This document shows, piece after piece, positions 46,427 through 55,537 of a stretch of DNA of 64,000 nucleotides. The stretch is taken from positions 62,001 through 126,000 of the forward strand of contig UCBZ01000003.1 in assembly GCA_900470775.1 (NCBI GenBank). Direction: 5' to 3'. This DNA is from Hyphomicrobiales bacterium. GTDB lineage: Bacteria > Pseudomonadota > Alphaproteobacteria > Rhizobiales > Beijerinckiaceae. Numbering within the stretch: position 1 is the stretch's first letter; the number at the start of each line of letters is the position of its first letter. The position numbers and the translations under genes are program-made. A model generated the notes under the pieces. It was not told where the DNA came from. It ran no database searches and worked only from the letters and a program-made list of their open reading frames with translations.

Positions 46427-46647
46427 GGTCGGTCCTTCCAGCGTGTCGCGTCGTCATGCTTGCGGTCCCATTGCTGGACCGCCTCGATCAAGGCATCGCG
46501 CTCGCGTTCCTCGTCCTCGCCACGTGTCGCAGCATCGAGGGCAGCGATCCTCTGCGTCGCCAGTTCGTAGTCCTCGATCGTCTCGATCCTGAAGCGGGCC
46601 CGGTCCTCTTCGCCGGAATGCGCCGCGTGCTCCATCCTTGCCCGCAT
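46423..46647 (-). CDS. Small acidic protein, first of a coupled paralog pair
   Basis: The product is 74 residues with GGGAGA 8 bases before the ATG. A variable N terminus is followed by ETIEDYELATQRIAALDAA and a charged helix (EDEERERDALIEAVQQWDRK). It is paralogous to the next 55-residue protein and coupled to it by a GTGA overlap. The helix pair resembles the N terminus of HigA-type antitoxins, but no HTH and no toxin gene are present. Confidence 0.65.
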   Translation of the reverse strand: MRARMEHAAHSGEEDRARFRIETIEDYELATQRIAALDAATRGEDEERERDALIEAVQQWDRKHDDATRWKDRP

Positions 46648-46848
46648 CGATCATTCTCCCAAATCGTTGCGCTCCCGATCAAAGCAATACCTTTGGCGCG
46701 CCGTTCGGTTCCGCGTTCTGGCCCGACGCTGTCCCGGTCATGCCCGCTTAAGGCTTCCTCAAGTTTTCGCTGCGTGATTCGCTGACGAAGCGGGCCCGAC
46801 AGAAGAGGGGCGGCTTCGCCAGCGAAGCCGATGCCAGAAGGCGATGTC

Positions 46849-47142
46849 ATGACAAAACCCTTCGTCACCAAAGCCCTGTCCATGTTGGCGCTGGCCTGGC
46901 CCGCCATCGCGGCACCGTCCCCGGCGGCAGCATTCTGGCAGCGTTCCCAGGTCTCGATGTGCGCCGATGCGACGTCCGCGCAGGAACAGGCCCGCCACCG
47001 CTGCGATGAATTGCGGGCCTATGCCGATCCGGGCTGGCCGGCGCTAGGTCTCGGCGAAGCCGGCTATCGGGTCTACAAGCGTTTTACGCCTGGCGCGGGG
47101 CAGGCGCCGGCAACACGGCCTCCGGTGCGCCGGCTCGGCTGA
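46849..47142 (+). CDS. Small exported protein, unknown function
   Basis: The product is 97 residues from ATG 46849, chosen for AGAAGG upstream (ATG 46831 would extend it by 6). A signal peptide (MTKPFVTKALSMLALAWPAIA through SPAAA) precedes a short mature part with two Cys (SMCADATS, RHRCDEL) and a Pro/Arg tail. No family recognised. Confidence 0.55.
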   Translation: MTKPFVTKALSMLALAWPAIAAPSPAAAFWQRSQVSMCADATSAQEQARHRCDELRAYADPGWPALGLGEAGYRVYKRFTPGAGQAPATRPPVRRLG

Positions 47143-47194
47143 CGAAGCCGGTCGACGGGAATACGGATCGTGACAGGCGTCTGCCGAGGGCGCG

Positions 47195-47269
47195 TGGTGA
47201 GCGGGGAGGGGATCGAACCCTCGACCACATGATTAAAAGTCACGTGCTCTACCACTGAGCTACCCGCCC
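47195..47269 (-). tRNA. tRNA-Lys (anticodon UUU)
   Basis: Read on the minus strand, a 7-bp acceptor stem (GGGCGGG with CCCGCTC, one G-U), a D arm with GCTCAGTGGTAGAGC, an anticodon loop CTTTTAA, a T arm with GGTTCGATCC and an encoded CCA end are all present. The anticodon TTT reads Lys codons AAA/AAG. Confidence 0.95.
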
Positions 47270-47406
47270 TCACTGGGGCGCTGACATAAGGAGGCGCCGG
47301 GCGCGGGTCAACCGCCGCGGGCCGACGCGCCGGGGAAAGCTTTCGGATGGCGCCGTCGCCACCGATCGTTAACCGCGGATAAACCAACCCGACATAGCGT
47401 GGCGTC

Positions 47407-47718
47407 ATGGTCATCCGCCGTGGCGTCAGATCCGTTTTCATCACACTCGCGCTCTACCTCGTGTCGGGCGCGGCCGTGGCCTATTTCATGTTCCACGCCC
47501 AGCACGGCGCGCGCGGCCTCGAGGCGCGCGACACCCTGCAGGGCTCGCTGCGCGAAATGGAGACCGAGCTTGCCGGCCTGACCGCCGAGCGCAAGCTCTG
47601 GGAGCAGCGGCTTTCGCTCGTCCGCGACGAGGCCGTCGATCGCGACGTGCTCGAGGAGCGCGCCCGCGACAGTCTCGGCCGGGTCCATCGCAATGACGTC
47701 ATTCTGATGGGGCGCTGA
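47407..47718 (+). CDS. FtsB/DivIC-family septum formation initiator
   Basis: The product is 103 residues. A short cytoplasmic N terminus, one membrane helix (about 10-30, VFITLALYLVSGAAVAYFMF) and a periplasmic coiled coil (LREMETELAGLTAERKLWEQRL) match FtsB-like divisome proteins. A gene of this type upstream of pdhA is common in alphaproteobacteria. Confidence 0.88.
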   Translation: MVIRRGVRSVFITLALYLVSGAAVAYFMFHAQHGARGLEARDTLQGSLREMETELAGLTAERKLWEQRLSLVRDEAVDRDVLEERARDSLGRVHRNDVILMGR

Positions 47719-47783
47719 CGGCGCGATCCAGGATACCGGCAAATAGTCACGGCTGTATCGATTAACTGGAATCGAGTTATTTT

Positions 47784-47804
47784 CTGAAATATACGCGATT
47801 TCAG
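47784..47804. promoter_or_regulatory. Inverted repeat upstream of pdhA
   Basis: CTGAAAT (47784-47790) and ATTTCAG (47798-47804) are exact reverse complements with a 7-base spacer. Another repeat (TCGATT/AATCGA, 47758-47763 with 47770-47775) lies just before it. The stretch is AT-rich compared with its surroundings and likely holds the pdh promoter and operator. Confidence 0.4.
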
Positions 47805-47898
47805 TGATTTAGCTTATGGTGCAATGCGAGATAGCCGCCTCGCCAAGGGTTTTCCGATCCTCTACAACCAAGATCGAATGATCCTTGGAGGACCGCCG

Positions 47899-48999
47899 AT
47901 GGCCGTTGCCGCGCGCAAGACGAAAGCTCCCGCCCAAGCCAAGGCCGCTGCGAAGCCGGCCAAGACGCGTTCCGCCAAGCCGGGAAGCGAGAAGGCGGCG
48001 GGGCCCGCGCCCAGCAACGTTCCGGTCTTCAGCAAGGACGAGGAGCTCAAAGCCTATCGCGCGATGCTGCTGATCCGCCGCTTCGAGGAGAAGGCCGGCC
48101 AGATGTACGGCATGGGCCTGATCGGCGGCTTCTGCCATCTCTATATCGGCCAGGAAGCGGTCGTCGTCGGCATGCAGATGGCCTCCAAGGATGGCGACCA
48201 GGTCATCACCGGCTATCGCGACCACGGCCATATGCTGGCCTGCGGCATGGAATCGCGCGGCGTGATGGCGGAGCTGACCGGCCGGCAGGGTGGCTATTCC
48301 CGCGGCAAGGGCGGCTCCATGCACATGTTCTCCCGCGAGAAGAACTTCTATGGCGGCCACGGCATCGTCGGCGCCCAGGTCTCGCTTGGTACGGGCCTCG
48401 GCTTCGCGAACTGGTATCGCGAGGATGGCCGCGTTTCGATGGCCTATTTCGGCGACGGCGCCGCCAATCAGGGCCAGGTCTATGAGAGCTTCAACATGGC
48501 CCAGCTCTGGAAGCTGCCGGTCGTGTTCGTGATCGAGAACAACCGCTACGCCATGGGCACCTCGGTCAACCGTGCCTCGGCGCAGACCGACTTCTCCCGG
48601 CGCGGCCTGTCCTTCGGCATTCCCGGCGAGCAGGTCGACGGCATGGATGTCCGCGCCGTCCGCGACGCGGCCAACCGCGCCATCGAGCATGCCCGCAGCG
48701 GCAAGGGCCCCTACATCCTGGAGATGCAGACCTATCGCTATCGCGGCCACTCCATGTCGGACCCCGCGAAGTACCGCTCCAAGGACGAGGTCCAGCGCAT
48801 GCGCGAGGAGCACGATCCGATCGAGCAGGTGAGGGGCCGTTTGACCCGCGACTTTAAGGTCGGGGAGGAGGAGCTCAAGGCAATCGACGCGAAGATCCGC
48901 GAGATCGTCAACGACGCGGCCGAGTTCGCGACGCATGATCCCGAGCCCGATCCGTCGGAGCTGTGGACCGACATCACGCTGGAGAAGGCGCGGGCCTGA
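47899..48999 (+). CDS. pdhA: Pyruvate dehydrogenase E1 component, alpha subunit
   Basis: The product is 366 residues from ATG 47899 (GGAGG 8 bases upstream). The first 40 residues are a Lys/Ala/Pro-rich leader. The thiamine-diphosphate motif runs from [17 protein letters not shown] to [11 protein letters not shown], and the phosphorylation-loop-like [11 protein letters not shown] is present. With PdhB it decarboxylates pyruvate in the cytoplasm. Confidence 0.96.
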   Translation: MAVAARKTKAPAQAKAAAKPAKTRSAKPGSEKAAGPAPSNVPVFSKDEELKAYRAMLLIRRFEEKAGQMYGMGLIGGFCHLYIGQEAVVVGMQMASKDGDQVITGYRDHGHMLACGMESRGVMAELTGRQGGYSRGKGGSMHMFSREKNFYGGHGIVGAQVSLGTGLGFANWYREDGRVSMAYFGDGAANQGQVYESFNMAQLWKLPVVFVIENNRYAMGTSVNRASAQTDFSRRGLSFGIPGEQVDGMDVRAVRDAANRAIEHARSGKGPYILEMQTYRYRGHSMSDPAKYRSKDEVQRMREEHDPIEQVRGRLTRDFKVGEEELKAIDAKIREIVNDAAEFATHDPEPDPSELWTDITLEKARA

Positions 49000-49081
49000 A
49001 GCGCCCCGCCGCGATTGTCTCAAGGTCCCGCCGGGCCATTCCCATAATTCCCGCGTCTTTTCGCGAAATCCGGGTGCGTTC

Positions 49082-50491
49082 ATGCCGATCGACATTCTCA
49101 TGCCTGCCCTTTCGCCCACCATGGAACAGGGCAAGCTCGCCAAATGGCTGAAAGCCGAGGGCGACAGCGTCAAGGCCGGTGACATCCTCGCAGAAATCGA
49201 GACCGACAAGGCCACGATGGAGGTCGAGGCGGTCGACGAGGGCATCCTCGCCAAGATCCTGGTCGCGGACGGCACCGAGAACGTCGCGGTCAACACGCCA
49301 ATCGGCGTGATCACGGCCGAGGGCGAGGATGCCAGCGCGGCTTCTGCGCCCAAGCCCGCCGCCAAGGCAGCCGAGCCCGAGGCGAAACCGGCCGAGCCCG
49401 AAGCGAAGGCTGCTCCCGTCGCGGACGCACCCGCCGTCTCGGCGCCGGCGAGCGTGCCGGCCCAGGCGAAATCCTACGACGCCTCATCCGAATTCCCGGC
49501 CGGCGCCGAGATCGTCACCATGACGGTCCGCGAGGCGCTGCGCGACGCCATGGCCGAGGAGATGCGCCGCGACGGCGATGTCTTCGTCATGGGCGAGGAG
49601 GTCGCCGAATATCAGGGCGCCTACAAGGTCACGCAGGGGCTGCTGCAGGAGTTCGGCGCGAAGCGCGTCATCGACACGCCAATCACCGAGCATGGCTTCG
49701 CCGGCATCGGCGTCGGCGCGGCGCTGACGGGCCTGAAGCCCATCGTCGAATTCATGACCTTCAACTTCGCCATGCAGGCGATCGACCACATCATCAACTC
49801 CGCCGCCAAGACGCTCTACATGTCCGGTGGCCAGATGGGCTGCCCGATCGTCTTCCGCGGCCCCAATGGCGCGGCCGCCCGCGTCGGCGCCCAGCACAGC
49901 CACGACTACAGCGCCTGGTACTCGAACGTGCCAGGCCTCAAGGTGGTGGTGCCCTACAGCGCCTCGGACGCCAAGGGCCTGCTCAAGAGCGCGATCCGCG
50001 ACCCCAATCCGATCATCTTCCTCGAGAACGAGATCCTCTATGGCCGCACCTTCGAGGTGCCCAAGGGCGACGACTTCCTGATCCCGATCGGCAAGGCCAA
50101 GGTCGTGCGGTCGGGCAGCGACGTCACCATCGTCTCCTTCGGCATCGGCATGACCTATGCGCTGGGCGCCGCCGAGGCGCTGGCCAAGGACGGCATCGAG
50201 GCCGAGGTCATCGACCTCAGGACGATCCGGCCGATGGATATCGAGACGGTCATTGCATCGGTGCAGAAGACCAATCGCTGCGTCGCCGTCGAGGAAGGCT
50301 TCCCGCAGTCCGGCGTCACCGCCGAGATCGGCATGAAGATCATGGAAGCGGCGTTCGACTATCTCGACGCGCCGGTCATCCGCGTCACCGGCAAGGACGT
50401 GCCGATGCCCTACGCGGCGAATCTCGAGAAGCTCGCCCTTCCGAACATCGGCGAGGTCGTCGCGGCGGCCAAGGCCGTCTGCTACCGCTGA
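49082..50491 (+). CDS. pdhB: Pyruvate dehydrogenase E1 beta subunit with N-terminal lipoyl domain
   Basis: The product is 469 residues. An N-terminal lipoyl domain (residues 1-80) carries the lipoyl lysine Lys43 in ETDKATMEV, then a Pro/Ala/Glu hinge (about 85-135), then the E1-beta transketolase core ([51 protein letters not shown]). The extra lipoyl domain on E1-beta is known from several alphaproteobacteria. Confidence 0.96.
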   Translation: MPIDILMPALSPTMEQGKLAKWLKAEGDSVKAGDILAEIETDKATMEVEAVDEGILAKILVADGTENVAVNTPIGVITAEGEDASAASAPKPAAKAAEPEAKPAEPEAKAAPVADAPAVSAPASVPAQAKSYDASSEFPAGAEIVTMTVREALRDAMAEEMRRDGDVFVMGEEVAEYQGAYKVTQGLLQEFGAKRVIDTPITEHGFAGIGVGAALTGLKPIVEFMTFNFAMQAIDHIINSAAKTLYMSGGQMGCPIVFRGPNGAAARVGAQHSHDYSAWYSNVPGLKVVVPYSASDAKGLLKSAIRDPNPIIFLENEILYGRTFEVPKGDDFLIPIGKAKVVRSGSDVTIVSFGIGMTYALGAAEALAKDGIEAEVIDLRTIRPMDIETVIASVQKTNRCVAVEEGFPQSGVTAEIGMKIMEAAFDYLDAPVIRVTGKDVPMPYAANLEKLALPNIGEVVAAAKAVCYR

Positions 50492-50502
50492 GAGGCTGAC
50501 CG

Positions 50503-51867
50503 ATGCCAACCAACATCCTGATGCCCGCGCTCTCTCCCACCATGGAGAAGGGCAATCTCGCCAAATGGCTGAAGAAGGAAGGCGACACGATCAAGTCGGG
50601 CGACATCATCGCCGAGATCGAGACCGACAAGGCGACCATGGAGGTCGAGGCGGTCGATGAGGGCATCCTGGCCCGGATCGTGGTGCCGGAAGGCACGGCG
50701 GATGTTGCGGTCAACGAGATCATCGGCGTGATCGCCGCCGAGGGCGAGGACGCCAAGGCGGCGGCTGCGCCGGCCAAGGCCGAGGCTCCCAAGGCTGAAG
50801 CGCCCAAGGCCGACGCGGCAAAGTCCGAAGCGCCGGCGAAGGCCGAGGTCGAGACGCGGCAGCCGGCGATGACCGCCGAAGCCGGGCTCAACACCGCCGG
50901 CAAGAGCGTTTCCGGCGACCGCCCCTTCGCCTCGCCGCTGGCGCGCCGCCTCGCCAAGGAGGCCGGGCTCGATCTTTCGGCGGTCAAGGGCTCCGGCCCC
51001 CATGGCCGCATCGTCGAAAAGGACGTCGAGACCGCCAAGACCGGCGGCGGCGCCAAGGCTGCGCCTGCGACGGTGGCATCCGGCCCCGCGGCTGCGTCCA
51101 AGCCCGCCGCCGCTCCGCTCGCGTCGGGCCTGTCGGACGATGCCGTCAGGAAGCTGTTTGCGCCGGATTCCTATGAGGAAATTCCGCATGACGGCATGCG
51201 CAAGACGATCGCGCGCCGCCTGACGGAATCGAAGCAGACGATCCCGCATTTCTACCTGACGGTCGATTGCGAGCTCGACGCGCTGCTGAAACTGCGCGGC
51301 GAGCTCAACGACGCCGCGCCGCAGAAGGACGGCAAGCCGGGCTACAAGCTCTCGGTCAACGACATGGTGATCAAGGCGCTGGCGCTGGCCCTGCGCGCCG
51401 TGCCCGACGCCAATGTCAGCTTCACCGAGACCGCTTTGCTCAAGCACAAGCATGCGGATGTCGGCGTCGCGGTCGCGATCCCCAACGGCCTGATCACGCC
51501 GGTGATCCGCGACGCCTGCCACAAGAGCCTGAGCCAGATCTCCAACGAGATGAAGGACCTGGCCAACCGGGCCAAGAACCGCAAGCTCAAGCCCGAGGAG
51601 TATCAGGGCGGCACCTCGTCGGTCTCCAATCTCGGCATGTTCGGCACCAAGGACTTCACCGCGATCATCAACCCGCCGCATGCGACGATCATCGCGGTCG
51701 GCGCCGGAGAGCAGCGCGCCGTCGTCAAGAACGGCGCGCTCGCCATCGCCACCGTGATGTCGGTGACGCTCTCGGCCGACCACCGCGCCGTCGACGGAGC
51801 GCTGGGCGCGCAACTGATGCAGGCCTTCAAGGGCTATATCGAGAAGCCGCTGGCGATGCTGGTTTGA
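50503..51867 (+). CDS. pdhC: Pyruvate dehydrogenase E2 (dihydrolipoamide acetyltransferase)
   Basis: The product is 454 residues. One lipoyl domain (Lys43 in ETDKATMEV), a Pro/Ala/Lys linker, an E3/E1-binding domain (about 143-180, ASPLARRLAKEAGLDLSAVKGSGPHGRI) and the catalytic core ending in SADHRAVDGALGAQLMQAF with the active-site His. It moves the acetyl group to CoA. Confidence 0.97.
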   Translation: MPTNILMPALSPTMEKGNLAKWLKKEGDTIKSGDIIAEIETDKATMEVEAVDEGILARIVVPEGTADVAVNEIIGVIAAEGEDAKAAAAPAKAEAPKAEAPKADAAKSEAPAKAEVETRQPAMTAEAGLNTAGKSVSGDRPFASPLARRLAKEAGLDLSAVKGSGPHGRIVEKDVETAKTGGGAKAAPATVASGPAAASKPAAAPLASGLSDDAVRKLFAPDSYEEIPHDGMRKTIARRLTESKQTIPHFYLTVDCELDALLKLRGELNDAAPQKDGKPGYKLSVNDMVIKALALALRAVPDANVSFTETALLKHKHADVGVAVAIPNGLITPVIRDACHKSLSQISNEMKDLANRAKNRKLKPEEYQGGTSSVSNLGMFGTKDFTAIINPPHATIIAVGAGEQRAVVKNGALAIATVMSVTLSADHRAVDGALGAQLMQAFKGYIEKPLAMLV

Positions 51868-51870
51868 CGT

Positions 51871-52062
51871 ATGGGCGATAATCCAAACGGACAGCATTTG
51901 GTGAGGAAGTTGGGCATCCGCTCAGCGACACACCGATTTGCCTCTGTTTGGGTTCTCAAATGCACTGATTGCGCCGCCGAGTATGGCGCCAATAGCTGCG
52001 ATGCCCACATTCGACGTTGTCCGAACTGCCAAGGCGGAAAGCCGGGCGAACCAACAGGTTGA
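51871..52062 (+). CDS. Small Cys-rich protein inside the pdh operon
   Basis: The product is 63 residues. Cys pairs in LKCTDCAAEYGANSCDAH and RRCPNCQGGKPG suggest a zinc-ribbon. It starts 3 bases after the pdhC stop and ends 8 bases before lpdA. Base use is clearly lower in GC than the flanking pdh genes (visible in runs such as GATAATCCAAACGGACAGC and TTGGGTTCTCAAATGC), which suggests acquisition. I recall similar small CPNCQGG proteins near mobile DNA but cannot name a function. Confidence 0.65.
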   Translation: MGDNPNGQHLVRKLGIRSATHRFASVWVLKCTDCAAEYGANSCDAHIRRCPNCQGGKPGEPTG

Positions 52063-52070
52063 GCAGCACC

Positions 52071-53510
52071 ATGGCTGACTACGACATCATCATCATCGGC
52101 TCCGGCCCCGGCGGCTATGTTGCCGCCATTCGCGCCGCCCAGCTTGGCTTTAAGACGGCGATCGTCGAGCGCGAGCATCTCGCCGGCATCTGCTCGAACT
52201 GGGGCTGCATCCCGACCAAGGCGCTGCTGCGCTCGGCCGAGATCCTGCACTACGGCCAGCACGCCAAGGATTACGGGCTCGTGCTCGAGGGCTCGTTCAA
52301 GGCCGATCTCGCGGCGATCGTGGCGCGTTCGCGCGGCATCGCGGCGCGGATGAACAACGGCGTCCAGTTCCTGATGAAGAAGAACAAGGTCGACGTCATC
52401 TGGGGCGAGGCAACGCTGACCAAGCCCGGCACGATCAAGGTCGCCCCGACCAAAAAGCCGGCGATTCAGCCGCAGGTGCCGCCGCCGAAGAATGCCAAGG
52501 GCGAGGGCAGTTACACCGCCGACCACATCATCGTCGCCACCGGCGCCCGTCCGCGCGCGCTACCGGGGCTGGAGCCGGACGGCAAGCTGATCTGGACCTA
52601 TTTCGAGGCGATGACACCGCCGAAGATGCCGAAATCGCTGCTGGTGATGGGCTCGGGCGCCATTGGCATCGAATTCGCCTCGTTCTATCGCACGATGGGC
52701 GTCGAGGTGACGGTCGTCGAGGTGATGTCGCAGGTCGTTCCGGTCGAGGATGCCGAGATCAGCGCCTTCGCGCGCAAGGCCTTCGAGAAGCAGGGCATGA
52801 AGATCCTGACCGGCGCGAAGGTCACCAAGGTCGAAAAATCAGCGGATTCGATCACCGCCCATATCGAGGACGAGAAGGGCGGAAAGCAGACGATTACCGC
52901 CGACCGCATGATCTCGGCCGTCGGCGTCGTCGCCAATGTCGAGAACATCGGGCTGGAGGCGCTGGGCGTGAAGACCGACCGCGGCTTCATCGCGATCGAC
53001 GGCTTCTGCAAGACCAACGTCAAGGGCATCTACGCCATCGGCGATGTGGCCGGGCCGCCGATGCTCGCCCACAAGGCCGAGCATGAGGGCGTAATCTGCG
53101 TCGAGGCGATCAAGGGCCTTCACCCGCACCCCATGGACAAGGCGATGGTTCCCGGCTGCACCTATTGTCATCCGCAGATCGCCAGCGTCGGCCTGACCGA
53201 GGCCAAGGCCAAGGCGGCAGGGCATGAGCTCAAAGTCGGCCGCTTCCCCTTCGTCGCCAACGGCAAGGCGGTGGCGCTGGGCGAGGATTCAGGCCTGGTC
53301 AAGACGATCTTCGACGCCAAGACCGGCAAGCTGCTAGGCGCCCACATGGTCGGCGCGGAAGTGACCGAGCTGATCCAGGGCTTCGTTGTGGCGATGAACC
53401 TCGAGACCACCGAGGAAGAGCTGATGCACACGGTCTTCCCGCATCCGACCCTGTCGGAAACGATGAAGGAAAGCGTGCTGGACGCCTATGGCAAGGTGCT
53501 GAACGCCTGA
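52071..53510 (+). CDS. lpdA: Dihydrolipoyl dehydrogenase (E3)
   Basis: The product is 479 residues from MADYDIIIIGSGPGGYVAAI. The redox pair Cys41/Cys46 is in GICSNWGCIPTK, the NAD motif is VMGSGAIGIEFASFY, and the dimer-interface His-Glu is in HTVFPHPTLSETMKE. A Pro/Lys insert near 125-145 (KKPAIQPQVPPPKNAKGEG) is typical of alphaproteobacterial PDH E3. It reoxidises the lipoyl groups with NAD+. Confidence 0.96.
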   Translation: MADYDIIIIGSGPGGYVAAIRAAQLGFKTAIVEREHLAGICSNWGCIPTKALLRSAEILHYGQHAKDYGLVLEGSFKADLAAIVARSRGIAARMNNGVQFLMKKNKVDVIWGEATLTKPGTIKVAPTKKPAIQPQVPPPKNAKGEGSYTADHIIVATGARPRALPGLEPDGKLIWTYFEAMTPPKMPKSLLVMGSGAIGIEFASFYRTMGVEVTVVEVMSQVVPVEDAEISAFARKAFEKQGMKILTGAKVTKVEKSADSITAHIEDEKGGKQTITADRMISAVGVVANVENIGLEALGVKTDRGFIAIDGFCKTNVKGIYAIGDVAGPPMLAHKAEHEGVICVEAIKGLHPHPMDKAMVPGCTYCHPQIASVGLTEAKAKAAGHELKVGRFPFVANGKAVALGEDSGLVKTIFDAKTGKLLGAHMVGAEVTELIQGFVVAMNLETTEEELMHTVFPHPTLSETMKESVLDAYGKVLNA

Positions 53511-53542
53511 CGTCGCATTGAAATCCTGGTTCGGAAACACCT

Positions 53543-53630
53543 CGTCATCCCGGGCTTGACCCGGGATCCATCGTAGAGCGCAGCCCTCCGATGGATCCCG
53601 GAGCTTCGCTTCGCTGCGTCCGGGATGACG
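53543..53630. repeat. Nested palindromic intergenic element, copy 2
   Basis: Outer arms CGTCATCCCGG (53543-53553) and CCGGGATGACG (53620-53630), inner arms CCGGGATCCAT (53561-53571) and ATGGATCCCGG (53591-53601), all perfect. The same nested design lies at 33753-33857. It follows lpdA and likely ends its transcript. Confidence 0.85.
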
Positions 53631-53699
53631 CTGTGGTTCCTGCGCGAAAATGCTCGGGCGACGCTGGATTTCTCGCCAACTTGCTCCCACAGTTGGGTG

Positions 53700-54038
53700 A
53701 TGCCCCCTCGCACACGCAAGCCCCCAAACCCCGGCCGCATCGTCCCCGACGACAGGGTCGAGGTCCTGCCGCCCGGCCGTGGCCTGGTGCTCGACTGGCG
53801 CGTGATCGCGCCGACGGTCGCACTCGGCGTCGCCACGGGCTTCGTTGCGAGTCTGGTCGTGGGCGGCGGTGGGCTGTTGCGCCATGCCGTCGTCGGCGTG
53901 CTCGGCATGCTGGTGGGGCAGGGGCTGGTCAGACTGACCGGCTGGCGCGTCCGCACCGGCCATGCTTTGCTCGACGAGGCGGCGATGGCGGTCATCGGCG
54001 CCATTCTCGTCGTGCTGCTGGCGCGCTTCATCGCCTGA
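53700..54038 (+). CDS. GlsB/YeaQ/YmgE-family small membrane protein, first copy
   Basis: The product is 112 residues from ATG 53700; the frame back to 53625 enters the palindromic repeat and is not used. A Pro/Arg N-terminal region (about 1-35) is followed by three hydrophobic Gly-rich helices (VALGVATGFVASLVVGG, VVGVLGMLVGQGLV, MAVIGAILVVLLARF) as in transglycosylase-associated proteins. It sits before a second family member. Confidence 0.7.
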   Translation: MPPRTRKPPNPGRIVPDDRVEVLPPGRGLVLDWRVIAPTVALGVATGFVASLVVGGGGLLRHAVVGVLGMLVGQGLVRLTGWRVRTGHALLDEAAMAVIGAILVVLLARFIA

Positions 54039-54104
54039 GGGAACTTAGGCGAAGTTCTGTCCGTTTCATCGGCGCGCATGCGTGCAGGCTTTGGGGGACT
54101 ACCA

Positions 54105-54383
54105 ATGGAAAACTTCGCCGCCACGATGGCCCAGCCGGGCTATGGCTTCTTCGCGACCATCCTGATCGGCATGCTCGCCGGCTGGATTGCCGAGCGCCTG
54201 ACCTCGTCCGATCACGGGCTCTTCACCAATATGCTGGTCGGCGTCGCCGGTTCTTTCCTGGGCAGCCGGGTCGCCGAACTGATGGACATCCAGATCTTCG
54301 GCTTCTGGCGCACGCTTGCGGCCGCGATCGCGGGCGCGGTCATCGTGATCGTGATCTGGAACGCGGCACGCGGCCGCAATTGA
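54105..54383 (+). CDS. GlsB/YeaQ/YmgE-family small membrane protein, second copy
   Basis: The product is 92 residues from ATG 54105 with GGGGGA upstream. Three membrane helices with the family pattern (FFATILIGMLAGWIAERL, FTNMLVGVAGSFLGSRV, TLAAAIAGAVIVIVIW). Family members respond to stress and are of unknown mechanism. It lies 66 bases after a paralog. Confidence 0.85.
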   Translation: MENFAATMAQPGYGFFATILIGMLAGWIAERLTSSDHGLFTNMLVGVAGSFLGSRVAELMDIQIFGFWRTLAAAIAGAVIVIVIWNAARGRN

Positions 54384-54463
54384 TGCATCCGCATGTCCGG
54401 ACGGCGTGAGACGGGACTTGATGAGGTTGCCCTGCAGCGCCGGGGCGATTAGCTAGAGGACGG

Positions 54464-54485
54464 GCGGCGGCCAGAGGGCCGCCGC
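54464..54485 (+). promoter_or_regulatory. 9-bp stem-loop abutting the lipA start codon
   Basis: GCGGCGGCC (54464-54472) and GGCCGCCGC (54477-54485) form a perfect GC-rich stem with loop AGAG, ending two bases before ATG 54487. It would bury the ribosome-binding site. Either it lowers lipA translation, or translation starts at ATG 54502. Confidence 0.45.
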
Positions 54486-54486
54486 G

Positions 54487-55521
54487 ATGGATTATGTCCC
54501 GATGGCCCTCGTCCTCGACCTGCTCAATCGCGATCCGCGACCGAATGTCGGCAATCCGAAGGCGGATGCGCCAAATGCTGCTTCTGGCGGAGTGCCGGAA
54601 CCTCTGCGCCATCCCGAGAAGCAGAAGCGGCCGGAAAACCCGATCCTGCGCAAGCCGGACTGGATCCGCGTCAAGGCGCCGGGTTCGCCGAAATGGGCCG
54701 AGACCCAGAAGATCGTCAAGGAAAACAAGCTCGTTACGGTCTGCGAGGAGGCCGGCTGCCCCAATATCGGCGAGTGCTGGGAGAAGAAGCACGCCACCTT
54801 CATGATCATGGGCGACACCTGCACGCGGGCCTGCGCCTTCTGCAACGTCAAGACCGGCGTGCCGCAGCCGTTGGATGTGCTGGAGCCGGCCAAGGTCGCC
54901 CAGGCCGTCGCCAAGCTCGGCCTCGAGCATGTCGTGATCACCTCGGTCGATCGTGACGACCTTAGGGATGGCGGCGCCGAGCATTTCGCCCAGGTGATCC
55001 GCGCGATCCGCAAAGCCTCGCCTGCGACCACGATCGAGATCCTGACGCCGGACTTCCTGCGCAAGCCCGGCGCGCTGGAAGTCGTGGTCGCGGCGAAGCC
55101 CGACGTGTTCAACCACAATCTCGAAACGGTGCCGGGCAAGTATCTGACAGTGCGTCCGGGCGCCCGCTATTTCCATTCGCTGCGGCTGCTGCAGCGGGTC
55201 AAGGAGCTCGACCCGACGATCTTCACCAAATCCGGCATCATGGTTGGCCTCGGCGAGGAGCGGAACGAGATTCTGCAGTTGATGGACGATCTGCGCTCGG
55301 CCGATGTCGATTTCATCACGATCGGCCAGTATCTCGCGCCATCGCGCAAGCACCACGCCGTGATCCGCTTCGTCACGCCCGAGGAGTTCAAGGGTTTCGA
55401 GGCGATCGCCTATGTGAAGGGCTTCCTGATGGTGTCCTCGACGCCGTTGACGCGCTCGTCGCACCATGCCGGTGAGGATTTCGCCCGCCTGCGCGCGGCC
55501 CGCGCCGCCAAGACCGGCTGA
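54487..55521 (+). CDS. lipA: Lipoyl synthase
   Basis: The product is 344 residues from ATG 54487 (ATG 54502 possible). It is a radical-SAM enzyme that inserts sulfur into octanoyl groups on lipoyl domains. The auxiliary cluster is bound by [12 protein letters not shown] and the radical-SAM cluster by [25 protein letters not shown] and the C-terminal [10 protein letters not shown] are conserved. It serves the PDH lipoyl domains encoded just upstream. Confidence 0.97.
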   Translation: MDYVPMALVLDLLNRDPRPNVGNPKADAPNAASGGVPEPLRHPEKQKRPENPILRKPDWIRVKAPGSPKWAETQKIVKENKLVTVCEEAGCPNIGECWEKKHATFMIMGDTCTRACAFCNVKTGVPQPLDVLEPAKVAQAVAKLGLEHVVITSVDRDDLRDGGAEHFAQVIRAIRKASPATTIEILTPDFLRKPGALEVVVAAKPDVFNHNLETVPGKYLTVRPGARYFHSLRLLQRVKELDPTIFTKSGIMVGLGEERNEILQLMDDLRSADVDFITIGQYLAPSRKHHAVIRFVTPEEFKGFEAIAYVKGFLMVSSTPLTRSSHHAGEDFARLRAARAAKTG

Positions 55522-55537
55522 GGCTGCGACGCCTGCC

